Source of the DNA: JBFMHD01 sp040752395 [NCBI: Candidatus Hydrogenedentota bacterium]
GTDB lineage: Bacteria; JBFMHD01
Length of the DNA: 22,505 bases
Direction: 5' to 3'
Assembly: GCA_040752395.1 (NCBI GenBank)
Contig: JBFMHD010000012.1
Location: 1 to 22,505 of the forward strand
Of this stretch, positions 6,519 through 14,239 are shown piece after piece. The first letter of the stretch is position 1. Each line of letters starts with the position of its first letter. The notes beneath the pieces were generated by a model that ran no database searches, was not told where the DNA came from, and worked only from the letters and a program-made list of their open reading frames with translations. The translations under genes and the position numbers were made by a program.

Positions 6519-7490
6519 ATGAAGATACTCTATCTATCAGAACCTGACCTTCTTAAAATCGGTATACACTGGGATGAAACTATTGATATTATTGAAAAAG
6601 CTGTGAGGTGTCTGGATACAAAAGATTTTGCACAGCCCATTAAACCATATCTGCGTTATAGAGATTTGACAAACCGCATTATAGCTATGCCTGCGTTTGT
6701 CGGCGGTGAGATTAATCTCGCGGGGATTAAATGGATCGCAAGTTTCCCAAAAAATATTGATAAAGGTATCCCACGAGCCCACAGCGTTGTGGTGCTAAAC
6801 AACCCGGATACAGGTGAACCCATCGCTATTATAAACACAGCGCTGTTAAGCATAATCCGAACCAGTTCAGTAACTGGTCTTATGATCCGTTATTATCTTA
6901 AAGAACGACCATTAAAGAATATTAAAATTGGTTTAACTGGCTGGGGCCCCATAGGCAGACATCATTACAAAATGTGCACTGAACTCTTACAAGACAAAAT
7001 AGATAAAATATCTATTTTTGATATACGAGAAATTGACTCTGATACCATTAAAGGCCCGTATAAAAATAAAACATCAATAGTCAAGACCTGGCAAGAAGCT
7101 TTTAGAGATATGGACATCTTTATAACTTGCACCGTTTCAAAAGCACCGTATGTTGATGAAAAACCTAAAGATGGCTCGCTTCAACTCAATGTCTCGCTCC
7201 GTGATTATAAAGTTAATATTCTCGATTATACTAAAGCAATAATAGTCGATGACTGGGAGGAAGTATGCCGGGAAAAAACTGATATTGAAATGATGCACCT
7301 CCAACGAGGATTAAAGAAAGAAGATACTAAATCTATCGCTGATGTTGTTTGCCATAATGCTATGGCTTTATACCCCACAAATATGAGCATTATGTTTAAT
7401 CCTATGGGTATGGCTGTCTTTGATATCTCAATCGCTAGATACTACTTTGACAAAGCTAAATCTCTTGGCATAGGAAAAGAACTGGAGTAA
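6519..7490 (+). CDS. sbnB: SbnB-like dehydrogenase (ornithine cyclodeaminase superfamily)
   Basis: Resembles SbnB, which uses NAD to cleave N-(1-amino-1-carboxyethyl)-glutamate oxidatively into L-2,3-diaminopropionate and 2-oxoglutarate. Matches to that subfamily, rather than generic ornithine cyclodeaminase, include QPIKPYLR, RIIAMPAFVGGE, AGIKWIASFP, ITCTVS, VDDWEEVCREKT and FNPMGMAVFDIS. A Rossmann segment GLTGWGPIGRHH lies near the middle. The start chosen is the ATG with GGAGG 8 nt upstream, giving 323 residues. A longer reading from TTG at 6462 would start inside the promoter's -35 box and is rejected. The SbnA-like gene follows after 3 bp, so the two are surely one operon. No siderophore synthetase, NRPS or exporter is in the window, so the fate of the product is unknown. 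Confidence 0.85.
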   Translation: MKILYLSEPDLLKIGIHWDETIDIIEKAVRCLDTKDFAQPIKPYLRYRDLTNRIIAMPAFVGGEINLAGIKWIASFPKNIDKGIPRAHSVVVLNNPDTGEPIAIINTALLSIIRTSSVTGLMIRYYLKERPLKNIKIGLTGWGPIGRHHYKMCTELLQDKIDKISIFDIREIDSDTIKGPYKNKTSIVKTWQEAFRDMDIFITCTVSKAPYVDEKPKDGSLQLNVSLRDYKVNILDYTKAIIVDDWEEVCREKTDIEMMHLQRGLKKEDTKSIADVVCHNAMALYPTNMSIMFNPMGMAVFDISIARYYFDKAKSLGIGKELE

Positions 7491-7493
7491 GTT

Positions 7494-8462
7494 ATGAAGC
7501 AAAAAAAGATATATAACAGCGTGCTCGAACTTATCGGAAATACACCAATGGTTAAACTGAATAGAATAGCAAGAGAAGTCAAATCAAATATACTTGTTAA
7601 ACTTGAATATTTGAATCCATCCGGTAGTCTAAAAGACCGGATCGCTCTTTTTATGATTGAGGAGGCGGAAAAGTCCGGTAAACTAAAACAAGGATATACC
7701 ATAGTTGAATCCTCAACCGGGAATACAGGTTTTGCTCTCTCGTTTGTTGGAACCATAAAAGGCTACAAAGTTGTAATCTATGAGACAATGCCTGGTAAAG
7801 CAGGTGCAGAAAAAACTAAGATGATGACCAATGTCGGTGCTGTGGTACGCTTAATGGAACCTTCTGATATCGCGGCTCTGAAAGAAAGAAGTATCGCAGG
7901 CGCCGAGGTAGAACTACCCGGTAGACAACTCTGTCTTGAAGATGAGAGAACAAAACCAGATATCTGGTGGGCAAGACAGTTTAGTAATATTGATAATGTA
8001 AGAGCTCATCATAAAACCGCAAATGAAATCCTTTACCAGACTGATGGTAAAGTAGATATATTCATAGCATCGATCGGCACAGGAGGTACTCTTGCAGGTG
8101 TATCTGAAGTATTAAAAAAAGAACTGCCTAATGTAAGAATTATAGGGATCCAGCCTGCAAGCTCAAAGATTCACATTAAACCAGGGATGGATTATCCTAG
8201 CTCAGAGATTAAAGGCGGCATAATCTCAGAGATGCTTAAGAAAGGGCTTGTCGATGATTATATAAGAGTCACTGATGAAGACGCACGAGCAATGGTGCAT
8301 CGATTATGGAAAGAAGAAGGTCTTTATGCAGGTGTATCATCTGGCGCAAATGTTCTTGTGGCACTCACAGAAGCACAAAAATGTAACAAAAAGAAAAATA
8401 TTGTAACATTACTCCCTGACAGTATGAATAGATACCTGACCGAAGAACGATTTGTGACATAA
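7494..8462 (+). CDS. sbnA: SbnA-like PLP enzyme (cysteine synthase superfamily)
   Basis: Fold-type II pyridoxal-phosphate enzyme. In the staphyloferrin B pathway SbnA joins O-phospho-L-serine and L-glutamate into the intermediate that SbnB then cleaves. Visible features are ELIGNTPMVKL at residues 12-22, the PLP lysine in SLKDR (K47), the substrate loop SSTGNTG at 73-79, the phosphate cradle GTGGT at 195-199, and SSGAN near 277. At 322 residues it is close to SbnA and cysteine synthase alike. By itself it could be an O-acetylserine or phosphoserine sulfhydrylase; assignment to diaminopropionate synthesis rests on the SbnB-like gene 3 bp upstream. GGAG inside the end of sbnB provides the ribosome-binding site, suggesting coupled translation. 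Confidence 0.75.
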   Translation: MKQKKIYNSVLELIGNTPMVKLNRIAREVKSNILVKLEYLNPSGSLKDRIALFMIEEAEKSGKLKQGYTIVESSTGNTGFALSFVGTIKGYKVVIYETMPGKAGAEKTKMMTNVGAVVRLMEPSDIAALKERSIAGAEVELPGRQLCLEDERTKPDIWWARQFSNIDNVRAHHKTANEILYQTDGKVDIFIASIGTGGTLAGVSEVLKKELPNVRIIGIQPASSKIHIKPGMDYPSSEIKGGIISEMLKKGLVDDYIRVTDEDARAMVHRLWKEEGLYAGVSSGANVLVALTEAQKCNKKKNIVTLLPDSMNRYLTEERFVT

Positions 8463-8480
8463 TACCACGGGGGACCTCTG

Positions 8481-8503
8481 GTCTAAAGACATTCACTACA
8501 TTT
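8481..8503 (+). repeat. Short interspersed repeat, family F
   Basis: GTCTAAAGACATTCACTACATTT between the converging sbnA and radical SAM genes resembles 3757-3784 (GCATCTAAAGATGCTCACCAC) and the reverse complement of 14784-14813 (CATCTAAAGATGCTCACTAC). All share a small near-palindrome around TCTAAAGA, then YTCACYACA and a T-rich end. Function unknown. Confidence 0.55.
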
Positions 8504-8511
8504 GTACTATA

Positions 8512-11013
8512 TTATATTATTATTTCTCTCTCTATCTTCTCTATAAAAATATATTGCTTTAGCCCGAAAGCATCCAGTAATCCATCAGGTCTGAAATAAT
8601 AATTCATATTTTTATTCTCTATAATAAAATCTATTTTATTATCCGTCGGATTTTCAGTTTTTAACTGGATATACTTTTTTAAATCTATCCTCTCGACCTT
8701 CCCGCTCTTTCGTTTCCTGTAGTCATAATAAAACTCCATCCTGCTACCCCACTCTTTTAAAAAATTATCTATCTCATTTAGATTATTACAAATCAGTTTT
8801 ACATAAAATATTTCTTTCTTGCATCTGTGCATAATCTTTGTTTTATTCTCATCATAACTTATATCATTTATTTTAATACCAGCTGGCAACTTGTCATTCA
8901 CTAAATCCTTTAAGTCATTTCTGGCTGGTTTATCAAGTATAATAGTAAAATAGTCGTTTTTTATCTCATATCCAAGCGGTAAAGTTCTTGCAAAATAAAT
9001 AAGTGGTCGTGGTGAATAACCCTTTGAATATTTTAATTCAATCCCTGCTCTTTTGAATGACTTTAGTATAATATCTTCAAATTCTATATGAGATACATAA
9101 CTTATCTCGGCCTCTCTTTTAAATCTAACAAGAATATTAATTTTTTCTTCAGCTTCTTTCGTGGTAGGTGTGATTTGTGGTCCTTCTAAAGATGATGATG
9201 TACTCTTTTTTATCCTGATATTGCTACTACAAACGCCACAGAGCCTGCAATCATCCTGACATATAATACCACTCTTAATATTTCTTGCAGATTCGTATTC
9301 TTTCCATAGATATTCTTTACTACAATAGGTATCTATGCCATCCCAGGGGAGTACGTCGTTATATCCGAATTTCTGTGATGCTAATCTACGTATTTCAAGA
9401 CCATCTTCAAGAAAAGCATCTTCCCAGATTTTAATATCAAAATATTCGTTCCAACCCTCCCACCCTGCGCCTTTTTCATCAGCTTTCATAATTACGCTTC
9501 CTGCCTCCCGCCCCATCTTTGACAGCACGCTCTCAAGTAAGATTGTATTTATATTATGAAATCTTAATTCTATTTTTCTGCTCTTTACCCCATCTCTTAA
9601 AATCTTCATTTTCCAGAGTAAAATATCCATATCCTCTAATTGAAGCCATTGAAACGGGGTATGGGGTTTAGGTACAAATTGAGAGATTGTAACACCGATG
9701 TATCTCAATTTTCTATTACTTGCCAGAATGTTGCAAAGTCTTGCTATCTCTTTAATATCTTCCTCTGTTTCATAAGGTAGCCCTATCATAAAATATAATT
9801 TAACACGTCTCCACCCTGCCTCTACCATACTACCTACAATATTGAATAATTCATTTAAATTCACGTTTTTATTTATTATTTTCTGTAAACGTTCTGATGC
9901 AACTTCAGGCGCTAATGTAATGCCTGTCCTTCTTATCCCTGAATACTTTTTTAGTACCTCAGTATCAAATGAATTTATCCTCATTGATGGTAACGAAATA
10001 TTAAGATGCGGTATGTTTACTGCATAGCTAATCAAATCATCTATTCTTGAATAATCCATCACAGATAATCCACTGAAAGCTGCCTCATTATATCCGCTCT
10101 TATACAATCTCTGTTCCAGTTCCTCAACTATACTTTGTATATCTCTTTCCCTGTATGGTTTATAGAGGTATGTGGCTTGGCAAAACCTGCAATTCTGGAT
10201 ACACCCTCTTGAAACCTCTACACTGATTCTATTATGAATAATATCTATATTAGGTACGATCTGCGATTTTATCGACCCGAATTCACTGCTTATTCTTTTC
10301 TTTACAACAGCTCCATTTCTGACTTTGTTATTGTCTTCTTCCTTATATATATTATAATCAACGAAAGAATATCTTTTTGTTAAAGGGTCATATAATCCAT
10401 GCACTTCTTTTTTAAGGATTTCTTTAATCTTGTTTTTACTTACCCCTTTACACTCTTTAAATACATTAATTATCTCTAATAAGCCATTTTCAGCCTCGCC
10501 TATATAAAAGAGGTCGAAAAAATCACCAAGCGGTTCAGGAGTAAAAACACCGCTACCACCACCTATTACAAGCGGATATTTGTCGTTTCTACGTTCGGCA
10601 AGAATAGACACCCCACATACTCTTAACAACTTCAAAATATTAGCATAAGTTAATTCATAAGGGATGCTGATACCGATAATATCAAACTCGCTGAGCTTTT
10701 TTTTATAATGAAGGCTTGTTAAAATTATATTATTTTTTAAGAGATAATCATAATAATCTTTTGCTGGTAAAAAAATCCTGTCACATAACACGGAATCTAT
10801 ATTATTAAGCATATCATAAATAATCTGGATTCCGAGATTAGACATCCCTATCTCATATACTTCAGGAAACCCTATTACAAACCTTACAGCCTCTTTATTA
10901 AAATCTTTAACTATACTTCCATACTCGCAATTAAGGTACTGAGCAGGCCTTTTTATCTGTATTAATTCATTATAACAAAACAAATTATATCCATCACTCT
11001 TTTTAATATCCAC
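8512..11013 (-). CDS. Fused TIGR03960 radical SAM / DUF2344 protein
   Basis: Two proteins usually encoded side by side, and often beside rng, are one 833-residue chain here. Residues about 1-260 hold a cobalamin-binding-like region without the usual histidine. The radical SAM core starts with CIQNCRFC (C271, C275, C278), which binds the 4Fe-4S cluster for S-adenosylmethionine cleavage. A second cysteine group CQDDCRLCGVC (585-595) lies near residue 590, and DUF2344 occupies about 624-833. The substrate is not established for this family; conservation next to rng and ribosomal genes suggests RNA or ribosome modification, which is inference. The start is GTG without a clear Shine-Dalgarno, and it falls inside a copy of the dispersed repeat (11005-11045). 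Family homology does extend to about residue 20. It follows rpsT by 52 bp and is probably in its operon. Confidence 0.9.
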   Translation of the reverse strand: MDIKKSDGYNLFCYNELIQIKRPAQYLNCEYGSIVKDFNKEAVRFVIGFPEVYEIGMSNLGIQIIYDMLNNIDSVLCDRIFLPAKDYYDYLLKNNIILTSLHYKKKLSEFDIIGISIPYELTYANILKLLRVCGVSILAERRNDKYPLVIGGGSGVFTPEPLGDFFDLFYIGEAENGLLEIINVFKECKGVSKNKIKEILKKEVHGLYDPLTKRYSFVDYNIYKEEDNNKVRNGAVVKKRISSEFGSIKSQIVPNIDIIHNRISVEVSRGCIQNCRFCQATYLYKPYRERDIQSIVEELEQRLYKSGYNEAAFSGLSVMDYSRIDDLISYAVNIPHLNISLPSMRINSFDTEVLKKYSGIRRTGITLAPEVASERLQKIINKNVNLNELFNIVGSMVEAGWRRVKLYFMIGLPYETEEDIKEIARLCNILASNRKLRYIGVTISQFVPKPHTPFQWLQLEDMDILLWKMKILRDGVKSRKIELRFHNINTILLESVLSKMGREAGSVIMKADEKGAGWEGWNEYFDIKIWEDAFLEDGLEIRRLASQKFGYNDVLPWDGIDTYCSKEYLWKEYESARNIKSGIICQDDCRLCGVCSSNIRIKKSTSSSLEGPQITPTTKEAEEKINILVRFKREAEISYVSHIEFEDIILKSFKRAGIELKYSKGYSPRPLIYFARTLPLGYEIKNDYFTIILDKPARNDLKDLVNDKLPAGIKINDISYDENKTKIMHRCKKEIFYVKLICNNLNEIDNFLKEWGSRMEFYYDYRKRKSGKVERIDLKKYIQLKTENPTDNKIDFIIENKNMNYYFRPDGLLDAFGLKQYIFIEKIEREIII

Positions 11014-11045
11014 TCAGGTATTGGTGGCGTATTTAGAAGCAAGAA
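11005..11045 (-). repeat. Dispersed composite repeat spanning a start codon
   Basis: On the minus strand TCTTGCTTCTAAAT is identical to the copy upstream of rpsL. It is followed by ACGCCACCAATACCTGAGTGG, which aligns loosely with the CCACCTATAATTGAGGG of that copy. The GTG start of the radical SAM gene lies within it. The divergence makes the second half less certain. Confidence 0.5.
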
Positions 11046-11065
11046 ACAAAGAAACGACACAAAAA

Positions 11066-11335
11066 CTACGCTGTTGAAAAGGCTTTAATCTGGTTCATCA
11101 ATCTTGACTTTTTACGATTGGCGCTATTTTTATGAATAATATTTTTCTTTGCAGCTTTATCTATTTTAGAATAAGTAAGACCTAACAATTGCTTTAGCTC
11201 ATCCTGCCTTTTCTCTTTCGCAGCTACAAGACATTTCTTTATCAATGTCTTAATCTCAGTTTTAACTGATTTATTCCTCAGTCTCCTCTTTTCATTTTGT
11301 TTTATACTCTTTTTTGCTGATTTTGTATGTGCCAT
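11066..11335 (-). CDS. rpsT: 30S ribosomal protein S20
   Basis: Primary 16S rRNA-binding protein of the 30S body. The 89-residue lysine-rich helical protein has the family signatures MAHTKSAKKSIKQNEKRRLRN at the start and IHKNSANRKKSRLMNQI near the end. A GTG one codon upstream is possible, but the ATG at 11335 sits 8 nt after AGGGG and gives the usual MAHTKSA terminus, so I chose it. The promoter at 11509-11537 would give a leader of about 165 nt containing the long heptad hairpin A3. E. coli S20 is regulated in its leader and its mRNA is cut by RNase E, so a structured leader here could matter. The radical SAM gene follows in the same direction. Confidence 0.95.
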   Translation of the reverse strand: MAHTKSAKKSIKQNEKRRLRNKSVKTEIKTLIKKCLVAAKEKRQDELKQLLGLTYSKIDKAAKKNIIHKNSANRKKSRLMNQIKAFSTA

Positions 11336-11357
11336 CACTAAACCCCTCTAAAAAACA

Positions 11358-11478
11358 AGCTTCAGACTTCGGGCTCTTCAGTCTCCAAGGTCCTGGCTTC
11401 AGGCTCCAGCCGGCTGTAGTCCGTAGCCCGTAGCCTGTAGTCTGCAAGCTGAAGCCCGTAGTCTGTAGCCTGGAGCTA
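11358..11478. repeat. Heptad hairpin repeat, family A copy 3 (longest, reversed)
   Basis: The centre AGCCGGCT is at 11408-11415. Here the CTTC/CTCC units are on the left and GTAGCCY units on the right, the reverse of copies 1, 2 and 4. The right arm holds nine heptads in register (11416-11478), among them GTAGTCC, GTAGCCC and GTAGCCT. The left arm loses register at GGCTCTTCA, which has two extra bases. It ends GCTAACATA, like the flank of copy 1 (GCCAACATA). The predicted rpsT leader includes the whole structure. Confidence 0.85.
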
Positions 11479-11508
11479 ACATACTTTTAAAAGATTCAAA
11501 ACACATAA

Positions 11509-11537
11509 ATTATTGTCTGTTTTTCTGCCTTTGTCAA
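11509..11537 (-). promoter_or_regulatory. Promoter of rpsT
   Basis: TTGACA (minus strand, 11537-11532), a 17-bp spacer, and AATAAT (11514-11509). Eleven of twelve positions match consensus. The start would be near 11502, placing hairpin A3 in the rpsT leader. The -35 lies 7 bp beyond the stop of the small exported-protein gene. Confidence 0.65.
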
Positions 11538-11543
11538 ATATTT

Positions 11544-11780
11544 TTAGTCGTTCTGAATTAATCTCAATAACGGCGTGTCAATTTTATTAACAGCCTGGGT
11601 GCCTGTATTTTGAGCAGTAAGAACAATTTGTACACCTGTTAATCCATAGACAACAGCATTTGTCTCGCTTGTTACACTTATTAATTCTAATTCCCCAGCA
11701 GCAGATAATAGCGATGGCAGTAAAGATAGGACTATAATAATCGATATGAAAATAGTAGCTGTTTTTTTAGATGTTATCAT
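11544..11780 (-). CDS. Small predicted exported protein, possibly a remnant
   Basis: I do not recognise a specific gene. The 78-residue product starts MITSKKTA, has a hydrophobic segment at about 8-27 ending SAAGE that would serve as a signal peptide, then about 50 residues. The stretch around VQIVLTAQNTGTQAVN resembles the start of a CARDB-like or other immunoglobulin-type beta-sandwich domain. Such domains are normally 90 or more residues, so this may be the front piece of a larger secreted protein that has lost its remainder. No Shine-Dalgarno is visible, though TATAAT lies about 15 nt before the ATG. It could still be a genuine short protein. Confidence 0.45.
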   Translation of the reverse strand: MITSKKTATIFISIIIVLSLLPSLLSAAGELELISVTSETNAVVYGLTGVQIVLTAQNTGTQAVNKIDTPLLRLIQND

Positions 11781-11865
11781 ATTGGTAAATCAATTATTAT
11801 ATTATCGTCTAATTTTATAATAGATTTAATTAAAATTGCAAATTGCAAATTTATTTACCTTTATT

Positions 11866-11904
11866 TAGAGGCAAGATAACGGAAAGAAGCAAGAAGCAAG
11901 AGGC
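11866..11904 (+). repeat. AAGAAGC heptads, family C
   Basis: AGAGGC, AAGATAACGGA, then AAGAAGC, AAGAAGC and AAGAGGC (11884-11904) in exact 7-bp register. Just before, 11835-11850 contains ATTGCAA twice in a row, also a 7-bp unit. The same AAGATAACGGA join recurs at 22257-22267 and, inverted, near 22480. Confidence 0.75.
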
Positions 11905-11929
11905 ACAAAGTTTTTTCTTGTGTGTGTCT

Positions 11930-12038
11930 TTGCCTGCCTGGCGCGACGGAGCGCGGCGCAGCAAGGAAGAGAGATTGCAAATAGAGAAACCTTGAGGCTT
12001 GATGGTTTTTCTCTTTGCCCACCTGACAGGATGTCAGG
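11930..12038. other. Cluster of three hairpins in a gene-free spacer
   Basis: The 566-bp spacer 11781-12346 has no gene. Within it stand three hairpins in a row. The first, 11930-11964, is GC-rich, pairing TTGC-TGC and GCGC arms around GACGGA. The second is 11977-11991 paired with 12004-12018, a 15-bp stem with one mismatch around a 12-nt loop. The third is CCTGACA (12022-12028) paired with TGTCAGG around GGA. TGTCAGG recurs at about 12047. A perfect 7-bp TTGTTTA hairpin follows at 12137-12155. The rest of the spacer, to the PilZ gene, is AT-rich with nothing I can name. The function of the cluster is unknown; it could be an RNA or a repeat. Confidence 0.5.
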
Positions 12039-12346
12039 CGGAATAATGTCAGGATGAATTGTTTTTAGAATGGTCAGGTCAAAATGTGCCGAAAATTTAC
12101 TAAAAAATGTCCCGACAAACGGGGAACACTACAGTCTTGTTTATTTACTAAACAATTATGTAATCTTAAAACAAATTCTAATAATAGAAAAAAATTATTA
12201 GTGTGATTAATATAAAAAGAATTTTTTTCATTTGCAAAACATCTAAAATTATATATTTTTAATTAAGGTTTGTAAACTTAAAAAGATTAAAAAAATTTTT
12301 AAACTAATACGATAATATAGATTGAAAAAGATGGGACAGAACAACA

Positions 12347-12667
12347 ATGGATGAGAAAAGAAAAGACTGGCGAGCACGGATTACGTTATCAGCAAGGGTT
12401 TATATAAAAGATGTATTTATATCTGCGCTTGTCGAGGATGTAGGTGGCGGTGGTATAAAGATAATCTCTCAATATAAATTTACTCCTGGCGAACCATTCA
12501 AAATTATAATACCCGAGTTTAATCCAACCTATATATTTGATGCAATGGTTCTTGAATGCATATCAACTGGTATAAGTGGTGACTTCATCACGCGTGCCAG
12601 TTTCGAAAAAGATAGTAAAAAAGAGTGTGATAAACTTCTTACTTATCTAATCCGTCGGTTTGCTTAA
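12347..12667 (+). CDS. PilZ-domain protein with altered c-di-GMP motif
   Basis: A 106-residue single-domain protein of the PilZ beta-barrel type. PilZ proteins bind cyclic di-GMP through an arginine motif at the N-terminus and a D/N-x-S-x-x-G motif on the first strands. Here the arginines lie at R9 and R11 in DWRARITLS, and the second motif is D31-V-G-G-G-G36, with glycine in place of serine. The rest, [27 protein letters not shown], matches the domain's later strands. Ligand binding is therefore uncertain. The start is ATG with only a weak GGGA nearby. Its TAA overlaps the metX stop from the other strand by 4 bp (12664-12667). No partner gene indicates which process it controls. Confidence 0.7.
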   Translation: MDEKRKDWRARITLSARVYIKDVFISALVEDVGGGGIKIISQYKFTPGEPFKIIIPEFNPTYIFDAMVLECISTGISGDFITRASFEKDSKKECDKLLTYLIRRFA

Positions 12668-13848
12668 ATAATCTCAATCTTCTCTTCTTCGACTACTCTA
12701 TTTAAGAAATTGGTAATAATCTGGGTCTGTTTATCTGTTTCAAGGAGAAACGCATCGTGACCATAATCACATTCGATCTCGCAAAAACTTACATCAGCAC
12801 CAACTGCCTGTAAAGCGCGCACAATCTCTTTAGTATGTTCCGTAGGGAAAAGCCAGTCAGAAGTAAATGATATTAATAAATACTTAACGTTAGTCGAGTT
12901 AATAAAAGCATTAGCTAATCTGCCATTGTATTCTTCAACAAGGTCATAATAATCACGCGCTTTTGTCATATAAAGATATGTATTTGCATCAAATCGCTCA
13001 ACAAATTTTTCACCCTGATACCTTAAATAACTCTCTACCTGAAAATCAACATCAAAATCATAGCCTACTTTATCTTTAAATAGTTTTCTACCAAACTTCC
13101 TTTTCATAGATTCCTCAGAGAGATATGTTATATGACCCATCATTCTTGCGATAGCAAGCCCGTTTCTCGGCCTCTCTTTACCATAATAATCTCCTTTATT
13201 AAAATTAGGGTCACTCATTATTGCACGACGCGCCACCTCATTAAATGCTATAGCCTGAGCTGATGGTCGCGCTGATGAGGCCTGCGGTATGGTTGAGATA
13301 ATCCTTTCAGGATACGATATCGCCCACTGTAAAGCCTGCATCCCGCCTATTGAACCACCTGATAAAGTTAATATCCTCCTGATACCAAGATAATCAATTA
13401 ACTTTTTTTCAGCATTCACCATATCTTTTATCGTAATAACCGGGAATCTTAAACCATATGGTTCTCCACGCGTTGGATCGATACTCGAGGGTCCGGTTGA
13501 GCCTTTACATCCACAGATAACATTCGAACAGATAACAAAATATTTGTCAGTATCAAAGGCTTTAGATGGACCAACCATATTGTCCCACCAGCCAGGTTTT
13601 TCATCAACTTTTAAATTGCCATCTTCATCGAACTGGTCTTTATAATACCCTGCAACATGTGCATCTGCTGATAGGGCATGGCAGAGAAGTATCGCATTGT
13701 CCTTATTTTTATTGAGCTTGCCGTATGTTTCATAAGCAATTCTTACAGGAGCTATCTTTTTACCTGACTCCAACTCTATCTCATCAAAGTCAAAGTATTT
13801 AGTCTCAACTACACCTACAGAATTAGCCGCGACTTTATACTCAACCAT
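12664..13848 (-). CDS. metX: Homoserine O-acetyltransferase
   Basis: Alpha/beta-hydrolase-fold enzyme that acylates L-homoserine, usually from acetyl-CoA, as the first committed step from homoserine to methionine. The catalytic triad is visible: the nucleophile S166 in GGSIGGMQ, D331 in TSDWLFP, and H364 in [10 protein letters not shown]. The family's [16 protein letters not shown] and the oxyanion-side [11 protein letters not shown] are present, as is [14 protein letters not shown]. The 394-residue length is typical of bacterial MetX, and there is no C-terminal CBS or methyltransferase fusion. GGAGG precedes the ATG. It lies 16 bp after the nucleotidyltransferase gene and may share its transcript. 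Acetyl rather than succinyl specificity is the family default and cannot be proved from what I see. Confidence 0.93.
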   Translation of the reverse strand: MVEYKVAANSVGVVETKYFDFDEIELESGKKIAPVRIAYETYGKLNKNKDNAILLCHALSADAHVAGYYKDQFDEDGNLKVDEKPGWWDNMVGPSKAFDTDKYFVICSNVICGCKGSTGPSSIDPTRGEPYGLRFPVITIKDMVNAEKKLIDYLGIRRILTLSGGSIGGMQALQWAISYPERIISTIPQASSARPSAQAIAFNEVARRAIMSDPNFNKGDYYGKERPRNGLAIARMMGHITYLSEESMKRKFGRKLFKDKVGYDFDVDFQVESYLRYQGEKFVERFDANTYLYMTKARDYYDLVEEYNGRLANAFINSTNVKYLLISFTSDWLFPTEHTKEIVRALQAVGADVSFCEIECDYGHDAFLLETDKQTQIITNFLNRVVEEEKIEII

Positions 13849-13864
13849 AATGTATCCTCCCTCT

Positions 13865-14239
13865 TTATCTCATTGTTGAAGAGGTGTGGTTTGTTATTGT
13901 AAACGAGATGCATTTACCGTTTTTAATTATTCTGCGAATAAATATATTATCTTTCAGAGCCTGTTTAAGTTCATCTTCAGTGTACGGTATAATATCAACA
14001 CTGACTGGAAATCGTGCTGGGAGATAATCAGGTATCCGATCCCTCATTCTTTTATCTGAATGAGATAAAACAAGCAGGATATCCATATCACTCCCTGGTG
14101 CATATGTCCCGTTGATAAAAGAACCAAAAAGATAGGCTACTTTAATTTCAGGATGACTAACTTTTAATTTTTCAAGATAGTCATAAGTTTTACGTAAAAC
14201 CTCTTCCTTATCAATTGATCTTACTTTTACAGTACTCAA
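13865..14239 (-). CDS. MNT-family minimal nucleotidyltransferase
   Basis: Small polymerase-beta-fold nucleotidyltransferase of 124 residues. The active-site signature GS-x10-D-x-D is intact: G39-S40, then D51 and D53 in [10 protein letters not shown]. The third acidic position is probably in SVDIIPY (D about 87). Such proteins pair with HEPN proteins, and in some pairs they neutralise the partner by adding AMP to it. The start is TTG at 14239 with AGAGGAAA about 8 nt upstream, inside the end of the HEPN gene, giving a 29-bp overlap. The C-terminal residues after about 112 ([10 protein letters not shown]) are not typical of the family. Whether this pair is a toxin-antitoxin module or a metabolic pair is open. 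Confidence 0.85.
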   Translation of the reverse strand: MSTVKVRSIDKEEVLRKTYDYLEKLKVSHPEIKVAYLFGSFINGTYAPGSDMDILLVLSHSDKRMRDRIPDYLPARFPVSVDIIPYTEDELKQALKDNIFIRRIIKNGKCISFTITNHTSSTMR

